Source of the DNA: Streptomyces xanthophaeus | Lineage (GTDB): Bacteria; Actinomycetota; Actinomycetes; Streptomycetales; Streptomycetaceae | Direction: 5' to 3' | DNA length: 64,000 nucleotides | NCBI RefSeq assembly: GCF_030440515.1 | Contig: NZ_CP076543.1 | Location: 6,024,501 to 6,088,500 of the forward strand | Part shown: in pieces, positions 16,100 through 26,890 of the stretch | Layout: each line of letters opens with the position of its first letter | Position numbering within the stretch: the first letter of the stretch is position 1 | Translations under genes and position numbers: made by a program | Notes under the pieces: generated by a model | Databases searched by the model: none | Told to the model about the DNA's origin: nothing | The model's input: the letters and a program-made list of their open reading frames with translations, nothing else

Positions 16100-16191
16100 A
16101 GGGTCGCACGTCGGAGTGTACCGGGTGACCATGCGGCGGCGCTGCTAGGTAGGCTCATCCAAGCAGCAGAGCCCCGCAAAGAGGAGCATCC

Positions 16192-16845
16192 GTGACCGCC
16201 GAGCACGAGTCGACGCCCACGCCCGACGCCGACCAGTCGCACGTTCCGCCGCTGACGACCCGCGTCGTCATCGCCGAGGACGAGGCGCTCATCCGTCTCG
16301 ATCTCAAAGAGATGCTCGAAGAAGAGGGCTACTCCGTCGTCGGCGAAGCCGGCGACGGCCAGACGGCCGTCGAGCTCGCGCGCGAGCACCGCCCCGACCT
16401 GGTGATCCTCGACGTGAAGATGCCCGTCCTGGACGGGATCTCCGCGGCCGAGAAGATCGCGGAGGAGTCCATCGCGCCCGTGCTCATGCTGACCGCGTTC
16501 TCGCAGCGCGACCTCGTCGAGCGGGCCCGGGACGCGGGGGCCATGGCGTACCTCGTGAAGCCGTTCAGCAAGAGCGACGTGGTGCCGGCCATCGAGATGG
16601 CCGTGTCCCGCTTCGCGGAGCTGCGGGCGCTGGAGCAGGAGGTCGCGGACCTCTCGCAGCGCCTGGAGACGCGCAAGCTGGTGGACCGTGCGAAGAGCAT
16701 CCTGCAGACGCAGTACGGGCTGACGGAGCCGGCCGCCTTCCGGTGGATCCAGAAGTCGTCCATGGACCGTCGGATGTCCATGCAGCAGGTCGCCGAGGTG
16801 GTCATCGAGGACGCCGAGGCGAAGAAGAAGGAGAGCGGCGCGTAG
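16192..16845 (+). CDS. pdtaR: ANTAR-type response regulator PdtaR-like (217 aa)
   Basis: A phospho-regulated RNA-binding antiterminator. After a variable 22-residue N-terminus, the receiver domain runs to about residue 140, with acidic pocket EDE (29-31), phospho-acceptor Asp74 in VILDVKMPVLDG, a Thr in MLTAF and Lys in LVKPFS. The ANTAR domain (about 145-205) has the expected helix LETRKLVDRAKSILQTQYGLTEPAAFRWIQ. In the family, phosphorylated ANTAR dimers bind paired hairpins in mRNA leaders. The GTG start has GAGGAG upstream. No partner kinase is adjacent. A strong bidirectional hairpin follows. Confidence 0.93.
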   Translation: MTAEHESTPTPDADQSHVPPLTTRVVIAEDEALIRLDLKEMLEEEGYSVVGEAGDGQTAVELAREHRPDLVILDVKMPVLDGISAAEKIAEESIAPVLMLTAFSQRDLVERARDAGAMAYLVKPFSKSDVVPAIEMAVSRFAELRALEQEVADLSQRLETRKLVDRAKSILQTQYGLTEPAAFRWIQKSSMDRRMSMQQVAEVVIEDAEAKKKESGA

Positions 16846-16864
16846 CGGCCGCTCCCGGACATGC

Positions 16865-16902
16865 GTGAGGCCCGCCTCCCCCCGAGGGGAGGCGGGCCTC
16901 AC
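16865..16902. terminator. Bidirectional terminator between pdtaR and livF
   Basis: GTGAGGCCCGCCTCCCC (16865-16881) pairs perfectly with 16886-16902 around CCGA, giving a 17-bp GC-rich stem 20 bp after pdtaR and 9 bp from the livF stop. Confidence 0.9.
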
Positions 16903-16910
16903 ACGTTGTG

Positions 16911-17623
16911 TCAGTCCTCGCCGAGGTAGGCCTTGCGGACGTCCTCGTTGTGGAGGAGGTCGCGGCCGGTGCCGGAGAGAACGATCTTGCCGATCTCCAT
17001 CACGTGCGCGCTGTCGGAGAGCGAGAGCGCCGCCTGGGCGTTCTGCTCGACGAGCAGGATGGTCATGCCGGTGGCCTTGAGGTCCTTGATGGTCGCCATG
17101 ATCTTCTGCATCATCAGCGGCGACAGGCCCATGGAGGGCTCGTCCAGCATCAGGAGCTTGGGGCGGGACATGAGCGCGCGGCCCATGGCGAGCATCTGCT
17201 GCTCGCCGCCCGAGAGGGTGCCGGCGGCCTGCTTGCGACGCTCGCCCAGGATGGGGAACATCTCGTAGGCGCGCTGGACGTCCTTCTCGATGCCCTCCTT
17301 GTCGGTGCGCAGGAAGGCGCCGAGCTGGAGGTTTTCGGCGATCGTCAGCCGGGGGAAGATGTGGCGTCCCTCGGGGGAGTGGGCGAGGCCCAGGGAGACG
17401 ATCTTGTGGGCGGGGACGGCGGCGAGGGGCTGGCCGTCGAAGGTGATGCTGCCGCTCTTGGGCTTGATGAGGCCGGAGAGGGTGCGCAGGGTGGTCGTCT
17501 TGCCGGCGCCGTTGGTGCCGACGAGGCAGACGATTTCGCCTTCGTTGACTTCGAAGGAGATTCCCTTGACGGCTTCGATCTTGCCGTAGGCGACCTTGAG
17601 GTCTTCGACCTTGAGCAGTGCGG

Positions 17624-17627
<4 letters not shown>
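16911..17627 (-). CDS. livF: Branched-chain amino-acid ABC transporter ATPase LivF (238 aa)
   Basis: Cytoplasmic ATPase subunit powering uptake of leucine, isoleucine and valine. Walker A is GTNGAGKTT (37-45), the signature is TLSGGEQQM, and Walker B is LLMLDEPSMGLSP. The length and the LivF-specific C-terminus (YLGED) are normal. The GTG start overlaps the livG stop (GTGA), with GGAGAGG upstream. It is the last gene of the leftward liv unit and is followed by a strong terminator. Confidence 0.95.
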
Positions 17628-18693
<1,066 letters not shown>

Positions 18694-18697
<4 letters not shown>

Positions 18698-20427
18698 GCC
18701 CCCGCCTTGGCGGTGGCCAGGTCCTTGGGGGCCTGGTCAGCGGTGTCGTCGTGGAACTCGAGCTGCGCGCGCTTGTTGGCGATGAGGCCTTCGGGGCGGA
18801 AGCGCATGAGCAGGATGAGGGCGATGCCGAAGGCGAGGAGCTGGTAGTCCTGGAGGAAGGCCAGCTTCGCCGGGATCAGGAAGAGGAGTGCGGCGCCGAG
18901 GATGGGGCCGCGGATGGTGCCCATGCCGCCGAGGATGACGGCGGCGAGGAGGAACGCGGAGTTCGGCGGGACGGGCCCGGCGAAGACGTAGTTCTCGGGG
19001 ACGACCGTGCTGTTGACGTGTGCCTGGACGGTGCCGGCGAGGCCGGCGAGGGTGGCGCCGAGGGCGAAGGCGATGAGCTTGACCTTGAAGCCGTTGATGC
19101 CCATGGCTTCGGCGGCGGTCTCGTCTTCGCGGATGGCGACCCAGGCGCGGCCGATGCGGCTGCTGCCGGCGCGGGCGAAGACCACGACGACGAGGGCCAT
19201 GACGAGCAGCATCAGGAAGTAGTAGTTGGCGTAGGCGCCGAGGGTGATGCCGCCGACCACGTGGGATTCCCCGAAGTTCCACCCGAAGATTTCGAGGTGG
19301 GGGATGTTGGGGATGCCGTTGGGGCCGTTGGTGATGTCGGGGCCGGAGGTGCCGTCGAGGTTGCCCATGGCGATGCGGAAGATTTCTCCGAAGCCGAGGG
19401 TGACGATGGCGAGGTAGTCGCCGCGCAGGCGCAGGGTCGGGGCTCCGATGACCACGCCGAAGATGAGCGAGGCGAGGGCGCCGACGATGACCGCTGCCCA
19501 GAAGGGCAGGTGGATGCCGAAGGCGGATGCGGTGCTTCCGGAGACCAGGGCTGCGGCGTAGGCGCCGACGCCGAGGAAGGCGACGTAGCCGAGGTCGAGG
19601 AGGCCGGCGAGGCCGACGACGACGTTGAGGCCGAGGGCGACGGTCGCGAAGATCAGGATGTTGACCGCGATGAGCGTGTAGGTGTCGCCGCTCTGCTGGA
19701 TGAAGGGGAAGGCGATGGCGGCGGCCGCGGTGCCGATCAGGGTGACCTGGCGGTACTTGGCGGTGAGGCCGCCGAGGCGGGCGAAGAGGCCGGACTTGTT
19801 CAGCGCGAAGGCGGCGAGGCCGACGGTGATCAGGTAGGCGACGAAGAGCTGCGGTTCCTTGTCATCGGTGTCGATGCCGAAGGTGATGACGAAGAGGCCG
19901 ATGGCGAAGACGCCGGTGATGATGAGGATCTCGGCCCAGGACGGCAGCTGCTTGGCGGGGGCCGCCTTGCGGGTGTCGTCGGCGAGCTTGTTCACGGCGA
20001 GGACCGGGATGAACGTGCCGAGGAGGGCGACGTAGGAGCCGGGTTCCAGGTTGATGACTCCCCCGAGGACGACGGTGATGGAGATGACCGTGAACCAGGT
20101 GGCGGCGAGGTTGCCGAGGGTGAGGAGGAAGAGCGCCTTGCGGGTGCCGTTGGGGGCGAGCCAGCGGAAGCCCTTGACGCCGAGCGCGGAGAGCGCGAAG
20201 GCGAGGGTGAGGGCTGCGCCGGCGAGGGTGACGTACTGGATGTCGGCGGGGCTGCCGTAGTAGGTCAGGTCTCCGGGGAATTCGGAGGTCCAGGTCCACG
20301 CGAGGAAGGCGCTGACGATGGTGAGGAGGCTGCCGGCGATGACCGCGTAGAGGAGGGTGGTGGGCGCGGGGCCCTGCTTCACCGTGTCGGCGGTCTGCGG
20401 GGTGGTGTTGGTGGTCATGGTTCTCAC
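18694..20427 (-). CDS. livM: Branched-chain amino-acid ABC permease LivM, long form (577 aa)
   Basis: Membrane permease. The conserved LivM core occupies roughly residues 230-540 (LNVVVGLAGLLDLGYVAFLGVGAYAAAL, RLRGDYLAIVTLGFGEI, LGGMGTIRGPILGAALL). About 220 residues before it add several extra hydrophobic segments with a GFRWLAPNG loop, so the protein is much longer than E. coli LivM (~425 aa). The GTG start overlaps the livH stop. The C-terminus is hydrophilic (about 35 residues). Confidence 0.94.
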
Positions 20428-21356
20428 GCCCGATCCGCGACGCGCTCACCGAGCAGGCCTTGTGGCCGCACGAGGAGGACGACGATGAGGAGTACGAAGG
20501 CCCAGACGTTGGACCAGGCGCCACCGCCGAGCTGCGACATGCCGGGGATGTCTTCGATGTAGGCGATCGAGAGGGCTTCGGCGAGTCCGAGGACGACGCC
20601 GCCGACCATGGCTCCGTAGATGTTGCCGATGCCGCCGAGGACGGCTGCGGTGAAGGCCTTGAGGCCGAGGATGAAGCCCATCTCGAAGTTGATCTGGCCC
20701 TTGTCGAGGCCGTAGGCGACGGCGGCGACGGCGGCGAACGCGGCACCGATGGCGAAGGCCATGACGATGATGCGGTCGGTGTTGATGCCCATCAGCTTCG
20801 CGGTGTCGGGGTCCTGCGCGGTGGCCTGCATGGCGCGGCCGCTGCGGCTCTTCTGGACGAAGATGCCGAGGGCGAGCATGCAGAGCGGGGCGAGGATGAG
20901 GACGAAGAGGTCCGCGCGCTGGATCGCCAGGCTGTCGGTGATCTTGAAGGCGGCGCCCTTGAATTCAGGGAAGCTGACGGCCTTCTTGGCGTCCGGGTAG
21001 AACTGCCAGACGAGCTGCTGGAGCGCGATCGAGAGGCCGATTGCGGTGATGAGGGGTGCGAGCCGGGGGGCGCTGCGCAGTGGGCGGTAGGCGAAGCGTT
21101 CGGCTGCGCAGGCCACGGCGACGGAGGTGGCGGCACCTCCGACGATCATGACGGGTATCGCGATCAGCAGGGAGGTGCCGGTCGGGAGGATGGCGTAGGC
21201 GCTGAGCGCGCCGAAGCCGCCGATCATGAAGATCTCGCCGTGGGCGAAGTTGATGAGCTGGACGATGCCGTAGACCATGGTGTACCCGATGGCGATGAGG
21301 CCATAGAGAGCACCGAGGGCCAGGCCGTTGGCCAGCTGTTGCGGCAGTTCGTGCAC
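20424..21356 (-). CDS. livH: Branched-chain amino-acid ABC permease LivH (310 aa)
   Basis: Membrane permease partner of LivM. Typical motifs are GLALGALYGLIAIGYTMVYGI, LINFAHGEIFM and GLKAFTAAVLGGIGNIYGAMVGG. About eight hydrophobic helices are present. The GTG start at 21356 follows an intercistronic hairpin after livK. Its stop overlaps the livM start (GTGA), the first of three coupled junctions in the unit. Confidence 0.95.
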   Translation of the reverse strand: MHELPQQLANGLALGALYGLIAIGYTMVYGIVQLINFAHGEIFMIGGFGALSAYAILPTGTSLLIAIPVMIVGGAATSVAVACAAERFAYRPLRSAPRLAPLITAIGLSIALQQLVWQFYPDAKKAVSFPEFKGAAFKITDSLAIQRADLFVLILAPLCMLALGIFVQKSRSGRAMQATAQDPDTAKLMGINTDRIIVMAFAIGAAFAAVAAVAYGLDKGQINFEMGFILGLKAFTAAVLGGIGNIYGAMVGGVVLGLAEALSIAYIEDIPGMSQLGGGAWSNVWAFVLLIVVLLVRPQGLLGERVADRA

Positions 21357-21390
21357 CGCAGGGCCTCCGATGAGCGTGTCGGATAAGACT

Positions 21391-21423
21391 CCGCGCGAGG
21401 GCGCTGTTTGCGCCCTCGCGCGG
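21391..21423 (-). terminator. Intercistronic hairpin livK-livH (attenuator)
   Basis: CCGCGCGAGGGCGC (21391-21404) pairs perfectly with 21410-21423 around TGTTT. It lies between the substrate-binding-protein gene and the permease/ATPase genes. Such hairpins lower downstream expression so the binding protein is made in excess; that role is inferred. Confidence 0.75.
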
Positions 21424-21464
21424 CGTTGGTTCAGGTGGTGCGGGTGGTGCTGGGGACTACGGGC

Positions 21465-22700
21465 TTACTGGTTGAAGGTGTCGCTCTTGACGTCGACCCA
21501 CTTGCCGCCCTCGACCTTGTAGACGGTGAGCTGCTTGTTGGTGGTGTCGCCGTACTCGTCGAAGGCGACCTTGCCGGTCACGCCTTCGAAGGAGACCTTG
21601 CCGAGTGCCTCGACGACCTTGGCGCGGGCGTCGGTGGGCAGCTTGCCGTTGTTGGCGGCGACGGCGGCCTTGACGGCCTGGATGACGGCCCAGCCGGCGT
21701 CGTAGGAGTAGCCACCGTAGGCGGCGTACGGGTCCTTGTAACCCTCGGCCTTGTAGTCCTCGATGAACTTCTTGGCCGTGTCGAGCTTCTCGACCGGGTA
21801 GCCGATGGAGGTGGCGAGGTCGCCCTCGTTGGCCTCACCGGAGGCGCTGATGAAGGCCGGGTCCTGGATGCCGTCGCCGCCCATGAGGGGGACGTTGGCG
21901 CCGGTCTTCTTGATCTGGTCGGCGAGCAGGCCGCCCTCGGGGTACTGGCCGCCGAAGTAGACGGAGTCGGCGCCGGAGGTCTTGACCTTGTCGGCGGTGG
22001 AGGAGAAGTCGGTCTCCTTCACGGTGACGTGGTCGGTGCCGACGACCTCGCCGCCGAGCTTCTTGAACTCGTCGGCGAAGATGGCGGCGAGGCCGGCGCC
22101 GTAGGTCTGCTTGTCGTCGACGATGAAGACCTTCTTCTTGCCGGCGTCCTTGAAGAGGTACTGGGCGGCGAACTTGCCCTGGACCACGTCGGTGGCGGCG
22201 GTGCGGAAGTAGGTCTTGAAGCCGCGCTTGAACTCGCCCTTGCCCCAGTTGTCGCCCTGGCTGAGCGCGGGGTTGGTGTTGGCGGGGGAGACCTGCGCCA
22301 GGTTGGCGGAGGCGAAGACGCCCTGCATCTGCTGGGCGACGCCGGAGTTCAGCGGGCCGACGACGCCGAGGACGTCCTTGTTGCCGACGAGCTTGGTGGC
22401 GTTGGCCTGACCGGAGGCGGGGACCGCCTGGTCGTCGAGGGCCTCGACCTTGAACTCGATGCCCGGGACCTCGTTGTTCTTGTTGGCCGTCTTGGCCGCG
22501 AGGTCGACGGAGTTCTTGATGCCCTGGCCGAGCGCGGAGAGCGAGCCCGTGAGCGGGGCGTCCACACCGATGACGACGGTGGTCTTCTTGCCGCCGCCGT
22601 TGTCCTTGGAGTCTCCGCCGTCGCGCGATCCGCAAGCGGTGAGGGTCAGTGCTCCCGTGGTGATCACGGTGGTGAGGACGAGCAAAGAACGGTGTCGCAC
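21465..22700 (-). CDS. livK: Branched-chain amino-acid ABC substrate-binding lipoprotein LivK (411 aa)
   Basis: Extracellular binding protein that delivers substrate to LivHM. The signal peptide ends in the lipobox LTAC (lipid Cys23). The mature part has periplasmic-binding type 1 motifs: VVIGVDAPLTGSLSALGQG, EVPGIEFKVEALDDQA, KDVLGVVGPLNSGVAQQ, GGYSYDAGWAVIQAV. The GTG at 22700 has AGGAAG close upstream; longer frames lack a ribosome site. It heads the liv unit and is preceded by a 540-bp gene-free leader/promoter region. Confidence 0.95.
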   Translation of the reverse strand: MRHRSLLVLTTVITTGALTLTACGSRDGGDSKDNGGGKKTTVVIGVDAPLTGSLSALGQGIKNSVDLAAKTANKNNEVPGIEFKVEALDDQAVPASGQANATKLVGNKDVLGVVGPLNSGVAQQMQGVFASANLAQVSPANTNPALSQGDNWGKGEFKRGFKTYFRTAATDVVQGKFAAQYLFKDAGKKKVFIVDDKQTYGAGLAAIFADEFKKLGGEVVGTDHVTVKETDFSSTADKVKTSGADSVYFGGQYPEGGLLADQIKKTGANVPLMGGDGIQDPAFISASGEANEGDLATSIGYPVEKLDTAKKFIEDYKAEGYKDPYAAYGGYSYDAGWAVIQAVKAAVAANNGKLPTDARAKVVEALGKVSFEGVTGKVAFDEYGDTTNKQLTVYKVEGGKWVDVKSDTFNQ

Positions 22701-23241
22701 GATTCTTCCTTTCCCTGGCGCGGCTCTCTCGTGAGAGGTGCCGTTAGGTCGCCGGGCCGCACTGGGAGGTCCACGGCCGTGCTGATTGCGCCCTGCGGCG
22801 CGGTGACTGGCCGTGACTCTAGGCCCGAGGTGGCGAGCACGGGGAGCAGGGAAAGGAGGATGTGACGCTCTTGTTATGCCAAGGCCAAGAATGTGTAGCG
22901 GGAGTGTGGACAAATCGGACGTTTTCTTACCTTGGTGGGTGTCCGCATCCTGAGAATTACCAGTTCTCCTAAGGGGCTTGAGGCCTCCATGCACCTGTCT
23001 TAGATCATTTTCGGCCGAATGTGGCTGCGCGTGTCCAAAGGAATCCTCCGAGTGGGCTTTCTTAAGGGAAAAGGCGGATTACGGCCCTCATGTGCATTAC
23101 GCAGAGTGACGGTCAAGAGGGCAGTTTCGAAACCGAATGGATCTTGTTCGAGTGGCGGTATGGCCCCTCACCTGCGGTTCGGTCCCGCGGGGCCATCTGA
23201 CCGGAAGGCGGACACCGTGCTCGGGAATGCGGTGACCTCGG
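22701..23241. other. Gene-free region upstream of livK
   Basis: No credible coding frame is seen. The central part (22860-23120) is AT-richer than the surrounding DNA, with runs such as GTTTTCTTACC, GAGAATTACCAGTTCTCC (an imperfect palindrome at 22952-22969) and CTTTCTTAAGGGAAAA. It must contain the livK promoter and a long leader. An unrecognised small RNA is possible but unsupported. Confidence 0.5.
23160..23196 (-). terminator. Hairpin downstream of the small lipoprotein gene
   Basis: ATGGCCCC (23160-23167) pairs with GGGGCCAT (23189-23196), with a 21-base loop that contains further pairing. It is placed 46-82 bp past the leftward stop at 23242. Confidence 0.45.
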
Positions 23242-23643
23242 TCACGTCGGCGGGCGCCAGTTCTCCGAACTCCGCGTCGCGCCGCCCTCGGCGGCGCAGC
23301 GCTGTGCCACGAACCGGTCGATCAGCTCAAGTGCCTTGTCCCGCCCGGCAGTTCGCTCCTCGGCGCGTCCTGCGGCCACCGCGTCCTCGTGAATCGCGTA
23401 CTGGTCGTTGGACAGGCCCTTCTGCTCCCAGTCGAGACCGGACCATTTGGTGCCCAGGAGGGTCTCCTTCGCCCAGTAGGACACGAGGCTCGTGCACACC
23501 TGTACGGGCGAGGGGGGAGCGGAGGCGGGGGCGGCGGAAGGGCTCGCGGAACCCGCCGCGGGGGTGGGCGCGGAGGATGTGCATCCGGTCAGGGCGAGCG
23601 CCGCGAGGAGGGTGTGGGCGGCGTACCGGGCCTTGCGTGGCAT
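23242..23643 (-). CDS. Small secreted lipoprotein of unknown function (133 aa)
   Basis: The signal peptide (PRKARYAAHTLLAALALTGC) ends in lipobox LTGC. An Ala/Pro/Ser-rich spacer follows, then a compact C-terminal region with two cysteines (VCTSLVSYWAKETLL and FVAQRCAAEGG). The ATG at 23643 is preceded by GGGGACC; an ATG three codons upstream is less well placed. I know no function for it. It stands alone between livK and a thioesterase. Confidence 0.75.
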   Translation of the reverse strand: MPRKARYAAHTLLAALALTGCTSSAPTPAAGSASPSAAPASAPPSPVQVCTSLVSYWAKETLLGTKWSGLDWEQKGLSNDQYAIHEDAVAAGRAEERTAGRDKALELIDRFVAQRCAAEGGATRSSENWRPPT

Positions 23644-23761
23644 GGTCCCCATGGGGGGACGGTAGGCGGTGACCATCGGTGACACAACAGATGTCACCGT
23701 GAAGCGTGCGGACTGGCGGATTCCGGGCGGTTGGCGGGCGCGGTGGCGTCCGGGAACGCAC

Positions 23762-23804
23762 ACAGGCCCGGATCCGCCGCCGTGCGGGCGGGGTCCGGGC
23801 CTGT
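23762..23804. terminator. Hairpin after the thioesterase gene
   Basis: ACAGGCCCGGA (23762-23772) pairs perfectly with TCCGGGCCTGT (23794-23804); CCGCC/GGCGG extends the stem inside. About 90 bp past the leftward stop at 23894. Between them lies a 16-bp tandem duplication (GCCGTCGTGCCGTGC) at 23832-23861. Confidence 0.6.
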
Positions 23805-23893
23805 CGGGTGGTGCCGGGGCAGTGCGGTGCGGCCGTCGTGCCGTGCAGCCGTCGTGCCGTGCGGCCGGCGGCACGCAGGCCGGCGGCCGGGGG

Positions 23894-24367
23894 TCAGGCC
23901 CCCGCGGCGGCCGGGTCGGCGTCGCGCAGCAGGCAGGTCAGGCGGGCGGTGCAGATCCGCTTGTCCTGCTCGTCGGTGATGACGATCTCGAAGGTGGTGG
24001 TCGAGCGGCCGCGGTGCACCGGGGTGGCGACGCCGGTGACGATGCCGGAGCGGGCGCCCCGGTGGTGGGTGCAGTTCAGGTCCACGCCGACGGCGATCTT
24101 GGTGATGCCGCCGTGCATCATGGCGCCGACCGAGCCGAGGGTCTCGGCCAGCACGGCCGAGGCCCCGCCGTGCAGCAGTCCGTAGGGCTGGGTGTTGCCC
24201 TCGACGGGCATGGTGCCCACGACGCGGTCGGCCGAGGCCTCCAGGATGCGGATGTCCATCCGCTCGCCCAGGTGTCCCGCCGAGAACAGCGAGGGCAGGT
24301 CGATGCCCAGGGCCGTGTACTCGTCGAGCACCTCCTGCGGGAACTTCACTGCGTGCTGCTCGCCCAT
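23894..24367 (-). CDS. Hotdog-fold acyl-CoA thioesterase, PaaI/YbgC-like (157 aa)
   Basis: A single hotdog domain with the PaaI-type active-site helix: TQPYGLLHGGASAVLAETLGS, where HGG and the following Glu mark the catalytic area, then VGVDLNCTHHRGAR. The substrate is probably an aromatic or aliphatic acyl-CoA; sequence alone cannot tell. The ATG at 24367 lies 55 bp after the molybdopterin oxidoreductase stop on the same strand, so the two may be cotranscribed, though a functional link is not obvious. Confidence 0.88.
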   Translation of the reverse strand: MGEQHAVKFPQEVLDEYTALGIDLPSLFSAGHLGERMDIRILEASADRVVGTMPVEGNTQPYGLLHGGASAVLAETLGSVGAMMHGGITKIAVGVDLNCTHHRGARSGIVTGVATPVHRGRSTTTFEIVITDEQDKRICTARLTCLLRDADPAAAGA

Positions 24368-24421
24368 GGCCAGGCTCCGTTCGTCAACGATCGTTAACCG
24401 TCTTGTCCTGAGGTCGTTCTA

Positions 24422-26692
<2,271 letters not shown>

Positions 26693-26890
26693 CGCGCTCC
26701 CCTTCGAGCGTACGTACGTATGCAGCACGTGTGGCCGCGTCCTTCGATCCTTGCACGGACCACGGAATCCGGGGAGGGCGGTCCGGTGCGTACCGCGCCC
26801 GCGCGGGTGCGCCGGGGGCGTCCGGTGGGGAGGATGCGCCGGGGGAGGCGACGGGCCGGAATTGTCGGTGGGGGCGCCTAGGATCGGGGC

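Noticed and set aside
13800..16100. Integrative element inserted at tRNA-Leu
   Set aside because: No integrase, excisionase, replication gene or duplicated tRNA 3' end was found; the patch is better described as a few accessory genes.
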